Shown: in pieces, positions 50,450-60,206 of the stretch
Numbering within the stretch: position 1 is the first letter of the stretch
Layout of the letters: every line of letters starts with the position of its first letter
Assembly (NCBI RefSeq): GCF_006874705.1
Contig: NZ_CP035382.1
Coordinates: 1,116,001-1,180,000 of the forward strand
Reading direction: 5' to 3'
DNA from: Leclercia adecarboxylata
GTDB taxonomy: Bacteria > Pseudomonadota > Gammaproteobacteria > Enterobacterales > Enterobacteriaceae
Length of the DNA stretch: 64,000 nt
Position numbers and translations under genes: made by a program
The notes under the pieces: model-generated
Database searches by the model: none
Told to the model about the DNA's origin: nothing
The model's input: only the letters and a program-made list of their open reading frames with translations

Positions 50450-52429
50450 TTATTTACAGCTGTTGCCCGTTGCGCCCGGCTGACGCCACACGCCCCAGGT
50501 GCCGCCAGTGCCCGGGGTTTCCTGGCCCGGATTGACGTACCACTGGTTCATCCAGATCTTGCCGTTATACGACACTTTCGTGCATTTGGTCGGATAGGCG
50601 ATTTTTGCGTTATAGGCCGGGACATCCAGCGCTGGCGCTGCCGGTTTGCTGACCTTAATGGTCATGCTGTCCTGCGCGGTACGCCCGTCTTCGCCGGTAG
50701 TGGTCAGCGTATAGGTCACTTCACCTTCGGTATTGGCCGGGATCACCGCCCAGGCATGCGCACTGTTCACGCTGTTGACCAGCGAGCCGTTCAGCTTCTC
50801 CTGCAGCCAGAAGGTGCCGGCCCCTTTGGTGACGCTCCAGTTAAACGACTTCACGTTCAGGCTCTTACTGCCATCCAGCGGATAAGTGCTTACGCCGCTG
50901 GCAGGTGAAACCATGGTGTAGTCCGCACCTGCGGCTGCTGTCGGGGCTGGGGCGGTTTTGCCGCCATCCTTCAGGGCCAGGATCCGCGCGACCGCACGTT
51001 CCATATCAGGATGGGTTCCCACTTTAGCCGACTCTCCGTTCGCCAGCGAGGTGCCGGTGTCCTGGAGGATCTGACGCATCTGCACCGGGGTGACGGTGAT
51101 ACCGTTCGCTTTGGCAATCCCTGACAGGCTGGCCACGACGCCTGCAATGATAGGGTTGGCGGAGGAGGTGCCAGCGAAGGTGTTGGTATATTGCGCGTTT
51201 GCGGCATTATAAAGACTACCGTAGCCGGCAGTCACGACATCCCAGCAACCCCATGAGGAGCTGGTCACACGCGATCCGTAGGTGCTGAACGACGCTTTTT
51301 TGCCGTCTTTGGCGCAGAATGCCCCGGCAATGATGGCACCTGAATCGCGGGTATGAACGTCAAATTTCCCCTTAAACGCCGAATGGTCGAGGTTGATATT
51401 GCCATTCCCCGCGGCTTCTATGACGTACACGCCTTTGTCAGTCAGGGCCTTAATCACGTCGTAATAGCTTTGCACGTTTTCCTGCGGGACATAGCAGTCT
51501 TTAGTGGTACAACCGGTTATCTCCCCGCCGCCGGTTTGCATCCCGATCTGCACCACGTCGCCCGCTTTCAGCAAAGGGATCATGTTATAGAGGTTGTTAT
51601 ACTTCCAGTCTGAGAAGCCGACACGGCTTTTCCAGCTGAGACCACGCACCCCAGCGCCAATATCTTTGGCCGCCATAATCGCCACGGAAGCGGTATCGTG
51701 ATCGTCGATGTACTTCGTATTTCCCTGGGTTAACGCAGGCGTCGGCAGATTTATGTGGTTCACATTCCAGATATCGTTTTCCATGGAAATAATGGTCACA
51801 CCTTCGCCTGCATTACCCGGATATTGATTCACACTGTCACGGTTGACCCCGCCCATATAATATCCCTGGCGTTTGTCCGTTGGCGCTTTAGTGTAATATT
51901 GCAGATGACGGAAATCTGGCACCGTTGAGGCACCGACTGAACTTTGCACCGTGGATTTCAGCAACGGCTGGTTTTGTTCATTTCCAACATGATATTTATC
52001 CAGCGATACCGGCAGGCTTTCGGGATACACGATGTCGACATTGGGGTTTTGTTCCAGCTCCGCAATCATATTATTGATATAGGTTCTGTCGGTCGCTTTA
52101 CTTTCCGGTAATTCAATACGCAGATAACGATCGAAACCGTACCGCGCATTAAGCTGGGCGAACTCATCGGATTGGGTGCTGCGCAGTTTGTTCGGACGGA
52201 ACATGCTGGTCGGCACCAGCGATGGATCGCTCAGGGTTAGCTGGTTAGTCGTGGTGCTGGCGCTGGTCGTGCCGGTTGATTTCAAAAGCGGTTTGCTGGG
52301 CTTCAGTTTAACCACAATGGCGACATAAGATTCGCCGTTCTGAGCGAGTTCTACCTGCGGGGCCGTTTCTGCATAGGCTGAACAGGTGACGGCTGCGCAA
52401 ATTAGCAGGGACAATATACTTTTTTTCAT
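50450..52429 (-). CDS. Secreted S8 (subtilase-like) protease with C-terminal CBM5/12-like domain
   Basis: The 659-aa protein has a signal peptide (MKKSILSLLICAAVTCSAYA), a pro-region (about 20-180), then a subtilase-like catalytic domain (about 190-490). The His motif is DDHDTASVAIM rather than the usual HGTxVAG, the oxyanion Asn is in AAGNGNINLD, and the Ser motif is AGTSSANPIIAG. The first acid is not the usual DTG: the region reads IISMENDIWNVNH. A Pro/Ala linker, a PKD-like beta domain (about 510-600) and a terminal domain with KVSYNGKIWMNQWYVNPGQ follow; the last recalls the CBM5/12 aromatic chitin-binding motif. It is probably exported by Sec and released. It is divergent from the LuxR-type gene 52788. 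Confidence 0.8.
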   Translation of the reverse strand: MKKSILSLLICAAVTCSAYAETAPQVELAQNGESYVAIVVKLKPSKPLLKSTGTTSASTTTNQLTLSDPSLVPTSMFRPNKLRSTQSDEFAQLNARYGFDRYLRIELPESKATDRTYINNMIAELEQNPNVDIVYPESLPVSLDKYHVGNEQNQPLLKSTVQSSVGASTVPDFRHLQYYTKAPTDKRQGYYMGGVNRDSVNQYPGNAGEGVTIISMENDIWNVNHINLPTPALTQGNTKYIDDHDTASVAIMAAKDIGAGVRGLSWKSRVGFSDWKYNNLYNMIPLLKAGDVVQIGMQTGGGEITGCTTKDCYVPQENVQSYYDVIKALTDKGVYVIEAAGNGNINLDHSAFKGKFDVHTRDSGAIIAGAFCAKDGKKASFSTYGSRVTSSSWGCWDVVTAGYGSLYNAANAQYTNTFAGTSSANPIIAGVVASLSGIAKANGITVTPVQMRQILQDTGTSLANGESAKVGTHPDMERAVARILALKDGGKTAPAPTAAAGADYTMVSPASGVSTYPLDGSKSLNVKSFNWSVTKGAGTFWLQEKLNGSLVNSVNSAHAWAVIPANTEGEVTYTLTTTGEDGRTAQDSMTIKVSKPAAPALDVPAYNAKIAYPTKCTKVSYNGKIWMNQWYVNPGQETPGTGGTWGVWRQPGATGNSCK

Positions 52430-52787
52430 TTTAGCCAATATTCCATTAGGTCATAAATAAACACACATCCTTTTTTCAGCTTGAATTAAAAACGCCCCAC
52501 CACCAATAAGAGCGCTCTGGCAAGAAAGCAAGAATTTTCCTGCCAAGACGTCAGGATGAAGGAATAATGAAATATAAAAGATGTCAATGACGACTGAGAA
52601 TAAAATTAACTTAAATACCTGATGGAAAACTTTATTACCTACCTGCATCTCACTTAAAATAACCGCGCAAGGACACTTTATAATAAAAATGTTTATTCCA
52701 GCGCAACAGCAAAATAAACATATCCGGTAAAATTGCTTTTTATCTGAGCACATCAAAATAGTGCGGTAGCACGCGAAAGGAACCCCG
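52430..52787. promoter_or_regulatory. AT-rich divergent region between protease and regulator
   Basis: This 358-bp spacer is markedly AT-richer than its flanks, and I see no coding frame of interest. It should carry promoters for the leftward protease and the rightward LuxR-type gene. No specific operator is recognised. AT-richness would suit H-NS silencing, which is only an inference. Confidence 0.5.
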
Positions 52788-53459
52788 ATGACAATCAAGA
52801 TTGCGATTGCTGATGAACACACCATTATTCGTCGGGGTGTGCGCGCCATGATCATGGACAACCATACGCATCTGACGGATACCCACTCCCCGCTTAACCT
52901 TTGCGTTACTGGCGAGGCGGCATCAACCAGCGAGCTGCTGAACCTGCTGGCACAGAATAAAACCGATATTTTGCTGCTGGGCTACACCCTCATCCAGTCG
53001 CTGAACGATATGGAGGGGCTGACGCTGGTGAAATGGTTAATGCATCACTACCCCACGCTAAAGGTCATTATGCTCTCGCCCGATACCAATCCGCTGATGA
53101 TCCGCCTGGCGCTGGAGGCGGGTGCCAGGGCTTATCTCAGTCGGCATACGAATGAGAAAATCCTTGGCCAGGCGCTGCAATCGGTGATGAGCGGCGAGGT
53201 GTTTGTCGAGCGCACCCTGATGAATACCCTCTTTCAGAAAGGTAAAACCAGCAACGAGGCGCTCTCGCCACGGGAAACAGAAGTGCTGCGTTTGATTTGC
53301 AAAGGGTTAAGCCTGACGGATATTTCACGGCGTATGCATCTGAGCATCAAAACCGTGAGTGCGCATAAAATGCGGGCGATGGAGAAGCTGGGGGTGAAAA
53401 ACGGCTGTCAGCTTTACTGTCTGTTAGCCAAAACCCGGATGTTCGATATCGTTATCTGA
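52788..53459 (+). CDS. LuxR/NarL-type regulator with degenerate receiver
   Basis: This 223-aa protein has a receiver-like N-terminus (1-130) and a LuxR helix-turn-helix (about 155-215; LSPRETEVLRLICKGLSLTDISRRM and the recognition helix LSIKTVSAHKMRAMEKLG). The receiver keeps the acidic pair (DE, residues 9-10), but the phospho-acceptor position after DILLL is Gly65 instead of Asp, and the usual Lys is replaced (YLSRHT). It therefore is probably not phosphorylated in the standard way. No kinase gene is adjacent. Divergence from the S8 protease gene suggests it may control it. RcsB/BglJ-like proteins are possible relatives. Confidence 0.82.
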   Translation: MTIKIAIADEHTIIRRGVRAMIMDNHTHLTDTHSPLNLCVTGEAASTSELLNLLAQNKTDILLLGYTLIQSLNDMEGLTLVKWLMHHYPTLKVIMLSPDTNPLMIRLALEAGARAYLSRHTNEKILGQALQSVMSGEVFVERTLMNTLFQKGKTSNEALSPRETEVLRLICKGLSLTDISRRMHLSIKTVSAHKMRAMEKLGVKNGCQLYCLLAKTRMFDIVI

Positions 53460-53476
53460 CATCCGGGCGTTTGCCA

Positions 53477-54490
53477 TCAGGCGGCAGGCAGTTCAGCCAG
53501 CGGCCAGCGCGGACGAACGGAGACGCTCAAATCTGCCGTCGCGTCGGGCTTCAGACGCACCATCCCGGCATAAGCGATCATCGCCCCGTTATCGGTGCAG
53601 AACTCCGGACGGGCATAGAACACTTCACCGCGACGCTTTTGCATCATCTCCGCCAGCTTCGCGCGCAGGGTACGGTTGGCGCTGACGCCACCCGCCATCA
53701 CCAGACGCTTAAAGCCGGTCTGATCCAGCGCACGCTTGCACTTGATCATCAGCGTATCCACCACCGCATCCTCAAAGGCACGGGCGATATCGGAGCGAGT
53801 CTGATCGTCGTTTTCATTATTACGGATGGTATTCGCCGCAAAGGTTTTCAGACCGGAGAAACTGAAATCGAGCCCCGGACGATCGGTCATCGGGCGCGGG
53901 AAGACGAAGCGCCCTTCCGTACCCTGCGACGCCATCTTCGACAGCATCGGGCCGCCAGGGTAATCGAGCCCCAGCAGCTTGGCGGTTTTGTCGAAGGCTT
54001 CACCCGCCGCATCGTCAATGGATTCGCCCAGCAGTTCATACTGACCGATTCCGGTGACGCCGATCAGCTGGGTATGGCCGCCGGAAACCAGCAGCGCCAC
54101 GAACGGAAATGCCGGTGGATTGTCTTCCAGCATCGGCGCCAGCAGGTGCCCTTCCATATGGTGAACCGGGATCGCCGGCACATCCCACGCGAACGCCAGC
54201 GAACGCCCGATGGTCGCGCCCACCAGCAGCGCGCCGACCAGACCCGGACCGGCGGTGTAGGCCACGGCGTCGATATCTTTTGCCGTTAAGCCCGCCTCTT
54301 TCAGCGCTGCCTGAATCAATGGCACCGTTTTACGTACATGGTCGCGGGAGGCCAGCTCCGGCACCACGCCGCCGTAGTCAGCATGTAATTTCACCTGACT
54401 ATACAGTTGGTTGGCGACCAGCCCTTTTTCATCGTCGTAAATTGCGATGCCGGTTTCATCGCAGGATGTTTCAATACCCAGTACACGCAT
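53477..54490 (-). CDS. tsaD: tRNA N6-adenosine threonylcarbamoyltransferase TsaD
   Basis: This enzyme forms the t6A37 modification on ANN-decoding tRNAs with TsaB, TsaC and TsaE. The 337-aa ASKHA-fold protein has [16 protein letters not shown] at residue 6, the metal-binding [10 protein letters not shown] near 111, GGHTQL near 136 and the C-terminal [10 protein letters not shown]. It is convergent with the LuxR-type gene (17 bp) and divergent from rpsU, as in E. coli. Confidence 0.98.
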   Translation of the reverse strand: MRVLGIETSCDETGIAIYDDEKGLVANQLYSQVKLHADYGGVVPELASRDHVRKTVPLIQAALKEAGLTAKDIDAVAYTAGPGLVGALLVGATIGRSLAFAWDVPAIPVHHMEGHLLAPMLEDNPPAFPFVALLVSGGHTQLIGVTGIGQYELLGESIDDAAGEAFDKTAKLLGLDYPGGPMLSKMASQGTEGRFVFPRPMTDRPGLDFSFSGLKTFAANTIRNNENDDQTRSDIARAFEDAVVDTLMIKCKRALDQTGFKRLVMAGGVSANRTLRAKLAEMMQKRRGEVFYARPEFCTDNGAMIAYAGMVRLKPDATADLSVSVRPRWPLAELPAA

Positions 54491-54942
<452 letters not shown>

Positions 54943-54988
54943 TCTTTTGAGGACGCGCGTCCTCAATTGTCAGACAGAGTAGTAGTCG

Positions 54989-55030
54989 TAAGGCCGTGCT
55001 TCCGGAAGGAATGCGCGGCTTGTTTTCGTT
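54989..55030 (+). terminator. rpsU-distal internal terminator
   Basis: An imperfect long hairpin, AAGGCCGTGCTTCC with GGAATGCGCGGCTT, is followed by GTTTTCGTTT. It corresponds to the known leaky terminator that makes rpsU transcripts exceed dnaG-rpoD in E. coli. Confidence 0.8.
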
Positions 55031-55054
55031 TATGAATCAGGATTTACACAAAAT

Positions 55055-55168
55055 CATTCACGCTGTATCAAGGCGGCAAGTGAGTGAATCCCCGGAGCTT
55101 ACTTAAGTAAGTGACAGGGGTGAACGAGCGCAGCCAACGCAGAGACAGTTTGAAGGATGAAGTGTAAT
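55055..55168. repeat. ERIC element inserted between rpsU and dnaG
   Basis: The stretch CTGTATCAAGGCGGCAAGTGAG, TCCCCGGAGCTTACTTAAGT, AAGTGACAGGGGTGAACGAG and CGCAGCCAACGCAGAG is the ERIC (IRU) core with its TTAC..GTAA dyad, followed by GTTTGAAGGATGAAGTGTA like the ERIC 3' end. It lies after the rpsU terminator and ends about 10 bp before the dnaG start, so it is transcribed in the macromolecular synthesis operon. Confidence 0.88.
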
Positions 55169-55178
55169 CACGGGGCCT

Positions 55179-56924
55179 ATGGCTGGACGAATCCCACGCG
55201 TATTTATCAATGATTTGCTGGCAAGAACCGACATCGTCGATCTTATCGACGCGCGGGTAAAGCTGAAGAAGCAGGGCAAAAACTACCATGCGTGCTGTCC
55301 ATTCCATAACGAAAAAACCCCCTCTTTCACCGTAAACGGTGAAAAACAGTTCTACCACTGCTTCGGCTGTGGGGCGCACGGCAACGCCGTCGACTTTCTG
55401 ATGAACTACGACAAGCTCGAGTTCGTTGAAACCGTCGAAGAGCTGGCTGCCATGCACAACCTTGAAGTGCCGTATGAAGCAGGCAGCGGGCCAAGCCAGA
55501 TAGAGCGTCATCAACGACAAACGCTGTATCAGCTGATGGACGGCCTGAACGCATTTTATCAACAGTCTCTTAAGCAACCTGCCGCTGAGCCTGCGCGTCA
55601 ATATTTGAACCAGCGCGGACTGAGCGACGATGTTATTGCGCGTTTCGCTATTGGTTACGCCCCTCCCGGCTGGGATAACGTGTTAAAGCGTTTTGGCGGC
55701 AATAGCGAAGATCGTAAATCCCTCATCGACGCGGGCATGCTGGTCACTAATGACAAGGGACGCAGCTATGACCGCTTCCGCGAACGGGTGATGTTCCCTA
55801 TTCGCGACAAGCGTGGCCGGGTAATTGGTTTTGGTGGACGCGTGCTGGGCGATGCCCTGCCGAAATACCTTAACTCCCCGGAAACCGACATTTTCCATAA
55901 AGGCCGCCAGCTGTACGGCCTGTATGAAGCCCAGCAGGATAACGCTGAACCGCAGCGCCTGTTGGTGGTCGAAGGCTATATGGATGTGGTGGCGCTGGCG
56001 CAGTTCGACATTAACTATGCCGTTGCGTCTCTGGGCACCTCCACGACCGCCGACCATATTCAGCTGCTGTTTCGGGTGACCAACACCGTGGTCTGCTGTT
56101 ACGACGGCGACCGTGCCGGGCGCGAAGCCGCCTGGCGCGCGCTGGAGACGGCATTGCCTTATATGACCGACGGGCGTCAGCTACGCTTTATGTTTCTGCC
56201 CGACGGCGAAGACCCGGATACGCTGGTGCGTAAAGAGGGCAAAGCGGCTTTTGAAGCGCGGATGGAGCAGGCTCAGCCGCTCTCCACGTTTCTGTTTAAC
56301 AGCCTGATGCCGCAGGTGGATTTGAGCACCCCGGATGGCCGCGCCCAGCTGAGCACGCTGGCTTTGCCGCTGATTACTCAGGTGCCGGGCGAAACGTTGC
56401 GCATCTATCTGCGTCAGGAGCTGGGTAAAAAACTCGGCATTCTGGATGACAGTCAGCTTGAACGTTTAATGCCAAAGCTGGCGGAGAGCGGAGCGGCTCG
56501 CCCCGCGCCTCAGCTAAAACGCACAACCATGCGTATACTGATAGGACTGCTGGTGCAGAATCCGGAACTGGCACCGAAAGTGCCTTCCCTGGCAGGTCTG
56601 GACCATGAAAAGCTGCCGGGACTTGGCTTATTTGCAGAACTGGTCAACACTTGTCTCTCACAGCCAGGTCTGACCACCGGGCAACTTTTAGAGCACTATC
56701 GCGGAACAAAAGCGTCCGCAACCCTTGAAAAACTGTCGATGTGGGACGATATAGCAGATAAAGATATCGCTGAAGAGACCTTCACCGACTCGCTCAACCA
56801 TATGTTTGATTCGATGCTTGAGCTACGGCTCTCTGAATTGATCGCCCGCTCGCGGACCCATGGGTTAACGCCAGCAGAACGCGAAGAGGTGCGTGTGATT
56901 ACTGAAGCACGTGCCCGGAAATGA
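55179..56924 (+). CDS. dnaG: DNA primase DnaG
   Basis: This 581-aa enzyme makes RNA primers for replication. An N-terminal CHC2 zinc ribbon (CCPFHNEKTPSF, FHCFGCGAHG-type cluster near residues 40-64) is followed by the catalytic RNA polymerase domain (about 115-430) with TOPRIM motifs VVEGYMDVVALAQ near 262 and CYDGDRAGREAAWRALE near 307. The C-terminal helical domain that binds DnaB (about 435-581) ends in EVRVITEARARK. ACGGGG is its ribosome-binding site. An ERIC lies just upstream. Confidence 0.98.
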   Translation: MAGRIPRVFINDLLARTDIVDLIDARVKLKKQGKNYHACCPFHNEKTPSFTVNGEKQFYHCFGCGAHGNAVDFLMNYDKLEFVETVEELAAMHNLEVPYEAGSGPSQIERHQRQTLYQLMDGLNAFYQQSLKQPAAEPARQYLNQRGLSDDVIARFAIGYAPPGWDNVLKRFGGNSEDRKSLIDAGMLVTNDKGRSYDRFRERVMFPIRDKRGRVIGFGGRVLGDALPKYLNSPETDIFHKGRQLYGLYEAQQDNAEPQRLLVVEGYMDVVALAQFDINYAVASLGTSTTADHIQLLFRVTNTVVCCYDGDRAGREAAWRALETALPYMTDGRQLRFMFLPDGEDPDTLVRKEGKAAFEARMEQAQPLSTFLFNSLMPQVDLSTPDGRAQLSTLALPLITQVPGETLRIYLRQELGKKLGILDDSQLERLMPKLAESGAARPAPQLKRTTMRILIGLLVQNPELAPKVPSLAGLDHEKLPGLGLFAELVNTCLSQPGLTTGQLLEHYRGTKASATLEKLSMWDDIADKDIAEETFTDSLNHMFDSMLELRLSELIARSRTHGLTPAEREEVRVITEARARK

Positions 56925-57073
56925 ATTTAACGGCTTAAGTGCCGAATATCGTTCGGGTAGATCCCGACAGCCGCACTGAGAGGCAGCGGCAAAAATACAA
57001 GTACGCCCTCGCTTTAAAGGTTGGCAGCCGTATCGCCGACACCAATCAAACGAATAAGTGTGGATACCGTCTT

Positions 57074-58921
57074 ATGGAGCAAAACCCGCAGTCACAGCTG
57101 AAACTTCTTGTCCAACGTGGTAAGGAGCAAGGCTATCTGACCTATGCCGAGGTCAATGACCATCTGCCGGAAGATATCGTCGACTCCGATCAGATCGAAG
57201 ACATCATCCAAATGATCAATGACATGGGTATTCAGGTGATGGAAGAAGCCCCTGATGCCGATGATCTGTTGCTTGCTGAAAACTCAAACAACACCGATGA
57301 AGATGCAGAAGAAGCTGCTGCACAGGTTCTGTCGAGCGTTGAATCTGAAATCGGCCGCACGACGGACCCGGTGCGCATGTACATGCGTGAAATGGGTACC
57401 GTTGAACTGTTGACCCGCGAAGGCGAAATTGACATCGCTAAACGTATCGAAGACGGGATCAACCAGGTTCAGTGTTCCGTTGCCGAATACCCTGAAGCCA
57501 TCACCTATCTGCTCGAGCAGTACGATCGTGTGGAAGCAGAAGAAGCGCGTCTGTCCGATCTGATCACCGGCTTTGTCGATCCGAACGCGGAAGAAGACAT
57601 GGCGCCAACGGCGACGCACGTCGGGTCTGAACTGTCTCAGGAAGAGATGGATGATGACGAAGACGAAGATGAAGAAGACGGCGACGATGACAGCAGCGAC
57701 GATGACAACAGCATCGACCCTGAACTGGCGCGTGAGAAGTTCGGTGAGCTGCGTAAGCAGTATGAAGTGACCCGCGACACCATTAAAGCCAAAGGCCGCA
57801 GCCACGCAGCCGCTCAGGAAGAGATCCTGAAGCTTTCTGAAGTGTTCAAACAGTTCCGTCTGGTGCCAAAACAGTTCGATTACCTGGTTAACAGCATGCG
57901 CGTCATGATGGACCGCGTCCGTACCCAGGAACGCATCATCATGAAAATGTGCGTTGAACAGTGCAAAATGCCGAAGAAGAACTTCATCACCCTGTTCACC
58001 GGCAACGAAACCAGCGAAACCTGGTTCAACGCGGCTATCGCGATGAACAAGCCATGGTCTGAAAAGCTGCGTGATGTGGCTGACGACGTCCATCGTGGCC
58101 TGCAGAAGCTGCAGCAGATTGAAGAAGAGACCGGCCTGACCATTGAGCAGGTAAAAGACATTAACCGTCGCATGTCCATCGGTGAAGCGAAAGCCCGCCG
58201 TGCGAAGAAAGAGATGGTTGAAGCGAACTTGCGTCTGGTTATCTCTATCGCCAAGAAATACACCAACCGTGGCCTGCAGTTCCTGGATCTGATTCAGGAA
58301 GGCAACATCGGTCTGATGAAAGCGGTTGATAAGTTCGAATACCGTCGTGGTTATAAGTTCTCCACCTACGCCACCTGGTGGATCCGTCAGGCAATTACCC
58401 GCTCTATCGCGGATCAGGCGCGCACCATCCGTATTCCGGTGCATATGATTGAGACCATCAACAAGCTCAACCGTATCTCCCGCCAGATGCTGCAGGAAAT
58501 GGGCCGCGAGCCGACGCCAGAAGAGCTGGCCGAGCGCATGCTGATGCCGGAAGACAAGATCCGTAAGGTGCTGAAGATCGCCAAAGAGCCAATCTCCATG
58601 GAAACGCCAATCGGCGACGATGAAGATTCGCATCTGGGTGATTTCATCGAGGATACCACCCTCGAGCTGCCGCTGGACTCTGCGACCACCGAGAGCCTGC
58701 GTGCCGCCACGCACGACGTGCTGGCTGGCCTGACCGCCCGTGAAGCGAAAGTCCTGCGTATGCGTTTCGGTATCGACATGAACACCGACCACACGCTGGA
58801 AGAAGTGGGTAAACAGTTCGACGTTACCCGTGAACGTATCCGTCAGATCGAAGCGAAGGCGCTGCGTAAACTGCGCCATCCAAGCCGCTCTGAAGTGCTG
58901 CGTAGCTTCCTGGACGACTAA
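57074..58921 (+). CDS. rpoD: RNA polymerase sigma-70 factor RpoD
   Basis: This primary sigma factor has 615 aa (E. coli 613). Region 1.1 is at 1-95, region 1.2 near 96-130 ([11 protein letters not shown]), a non-conserved acidic insert has runs of Asp/Glu near 190-215, region 2 near 375-450 ([20 protein letters not shown]), region 3, and region 4.2 with the [23 protein letters not shown] near 570-590. The ATG at 57074 is chosen as in E. coli; the frame is open back to 56939 but that stretch is not homologous. It is followed by a strong terminator. Confidence 0.98.
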   Translation: MEQNPQSQLKLLVQRGKEQGYLTYAEVNDHLPEDIVDSDQIEDIIQMINDMGIQVMEEAPDADDLLLAENSNNTDEDAEEAAAQVLSSVESEIGRTTDPVRMYMREMGTVELLTREGEIDIAKRIEDGINQVQCSVAEYPEAITYLLEQYDRVEAEEARLSDLITGFVDPNAEEDMAPTATHVGSELSQEEMDDDEDEDEEDGDDDSSDDDNSIDPELAREKFGELRKQYEVTRDTIKAKGRSHAAAQEEILKLSEVFKQFRLVPKQFDYLVNSMRVMMDRVRTQERIIMKMCVEQCKMPKKNFITLFTGNETSETWFNAAIAMNKPWSEKLRDVADDVHRGLQKLQQIEEETGLTIEQVKDINRRMSIGEAKARRAKKEMVEANLRLVISIAKKYTNRGLQFLDLIQEGNIGLMKAVDKFEYRRGYKFSTYATWWIRQAITRSIADQARTIRIPVHMIETINKLNRISRQMLQEMGREPTPEELAERMLMPEDKIRKVLKIAKEPISMETPIGDDEDSHLGDFIEDTTLELPLDSATTESLRAATHDVLAGLTAREAKVLRMRFGIDMNTDHTLEEVGKQFDVTRERIRQIEAKALRKLRHPSRSEVLRSFLDD

Positions 58922-58934
58922 GCGTCCTGAACGT

Positions 58935-58963
58935 AAAAAGCTCCCTACGGGGAGCTTTTTTTT
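58935..58963 (+). terminator. rpoD terminator
   Basis: A stem AGCTCCC / GGGAGCT with a 4-nt loop, preceded by A-run and followed by eight T residues, closes the rpsU-dnaG-rpoD operon. Confidence 0.95.
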
Positions 58964-59006
58964 GGCTTTTTTCACTTCGCTCTGTGGCAGAGTGCTCCCT
59001 AAAAAA

Positions 59007-59078
59007 CGCCCGGCGGCGCTTTGCTTGCACGGGCATACGGATCCCGTAGGCCGGGTAAGGCGTAGCCGCCATCCGGCA
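59007..59078. repeat. REP/BIME palindromic repeat
   Basis: Opposed units CGCCCGGCGGCGCTTTGC..CACGGGCATAC and GTAGGCCGGGTAAGGCG..GCCATCCGGC lie between the convergent rpoD and mug genes. Confidence 0.82.
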
Positions 59079-59133
59079 GTTCGCGCCTTCTCCCATAGAG
59101 AGGTCAGGCTGAGGGCATCAGCCAGCAAAGGAG

Positions 59134-59640
59134 CTAAAGCCCGCGCGTCACCAGCGCCTCATCCAGCTCCCGATACGCCTCCACTAGTTTCTCCACCGTC
59201 GCCCTGTTCAGCCCACTCGGATTAGGCAACACCCACACCTGGGTCACGCCGATGGTGATACTCTGCTTTCCCCACTGTACGCCCCGCTGGCTGAAAGCCT
59301 GCTCGTACGCCTGTTTACCCAGGATAGCCAGCGCTGCCGGCTGATAGTCCTCAATCTTCTTAATCAGTTCCCGCCCGCCGCTGCGCAGCTCATGCAGATT
59401 CACCTCGCTCGCCTGCACCGTCGGCCGCTCCACCAGCATAGTGATGCCGCAGCGCGTGTCCAGCAACTGTTGCTCCTCTTCCGGCTTCAGCAGCTTGTCG
59501 GTAAACCCGGCCTGGTAGATCACCTTCCAGAAGCGATTTCCGGGGTGAGCAAAATGAAAACCGGTATGGGCGGAGGACTTTCCCGGGTTGATGCCGCAGA
59601 ACACCACCCTCAGGCCTGGCGCAAGGATGTCGTTGATCAT
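59134..59640 (-). CDS. mug: G/U mismatch-specific DNA glycosylase Mug
   Basis: This 168-aa uracil-glycosylase superfamily protein removes uracil and ethenocytosine from mispairs. The active-site motif [12 protein letters not shown] (catalytic Asn near residue 18) and the HPGNRFWKV stretch are present. The C-terminal motif reads LPNPSGLNR near 143. Length equals E. coli. It is in its E. coli position between rpoD and ileX. Confidence 0.97.
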   Translation of the reverse strand: MINDILAPGLRVVFCGINPGKSSAHTGFHFAHPGNRFWKVIYQAGFTDKLLKPEEEQQLLDTRCGITMLVERPTVQASEVNLHELRSGGRELIKKIEDYQPAALAILGKQAYEQAFSQRGVQWGKQSITIGVTQVWVLPNPSGLNRATVEKLVEAYRELDEALVTRGL

Positions 59641-59765
59641 GATTACTCCCGCTTAATGGTTCAGGCTCTAAGTATAAGAGATTGAAAATGGGTTGTTTAT
59701 AAAAACAGCAGGCAGGTGGGTAGGTCTGGATTGCGGCGAGGAGTTACTTTATAATCCTCCGCCAC

Positions 59766-59841
59766 GGCCCCTTAGCTCAGTGGTTAGAGCAGGCGACTCA
59801 TAATCGCTTGGTCGCTGGTTCAAGTCCAGCAGGGGCCACCA
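59766..59841 (+). tRNA. ileX: tRNA-Ile2 (CAT anticodon, lysidine-modified)
   Basis: The 76-nt tRNA has the CCA end encoded and matches E. coli ileX. The anticodon CAT is at 59799-59801. With a CAT anticodon in this backbone (7-bp acceptor stem GGCCCCT/AGGGGCC) this is the isoleucine AUA tRNA that TilS converts to lysidine, not a methionine tRNA; the TsaD product t6A37 also acts on it. An accessory microcompartment locus begins directly downstream. Confidence 0.95.
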
Positions 59842-59849
59842 GATACAGC

Positions 59850-59884
59850 AAGGGCTGGAGAGAAATCTCCGGCCCTTTTGCTTT
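59850..59884 (+). terminator. ileX terminator
   Basis: A 12-bp stem (AAGGGCTGGAGA / TCTCCGGCCCTT, GAAA loop, one G-T pair) is followed by TTTGCTTT. Confidence 0.9.
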
Positions 59885-60206
59885 GTATCGCTTCTGAATG
59901 CCTGACTGTAGCCTTATTTTTCCCTTACACGCGTGAGCAATCTCCTGACATCAGGATCGCCTTATTACCCATAATATCTCTCTCGCGTATTAGCGGCTTA
60001 CATTAAAATAACCTCTAAACTGAACACATCCGATTGTTATTAAGATTAATCCAATATCCGGATAATTATCTATTTCCGTTACATTTGCCCAACATTATCG
60101 ACATGATATTAACATGAATTTTAATACCATTTTTATTGCCGTGACCCATTTCAATATTTTCCTGCATCAGATCGTTTAGTTTTAAATATGCGACAGGACT
60201 TTAAAA
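59885..60206 (+). promoter_or_regulatory. AT-rich leader of the microcompartment locus
   Basis: There is no gene and no integrase in this 322-bp stretch. It is much AT-richer than the flanking backbone. It holds two short dyads, TCCTGACATCAGGA and TATCCGGATA, which could be operators. AGGA precedes the kinase ATG by 8 nt. I see no copy of the tRNA 3' end here, so no att site can be proposed. Confidence 0.5.

Noticed and set aside
57284..59128. A 614-codon open frame antisense to rpoD
   Set aside because: It mirrors the codon pattern of rpoD and crosses its terminator and a REP. No recognisable domain.
59842..60206. An integrase or attachment site for a tRNA-borne island
   Set aside because: The stretch has a tRNA terminator and AT-rich DNA but no integrase frame and no copy of the tRNA 3' end. 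An island is suggested only by gene content.
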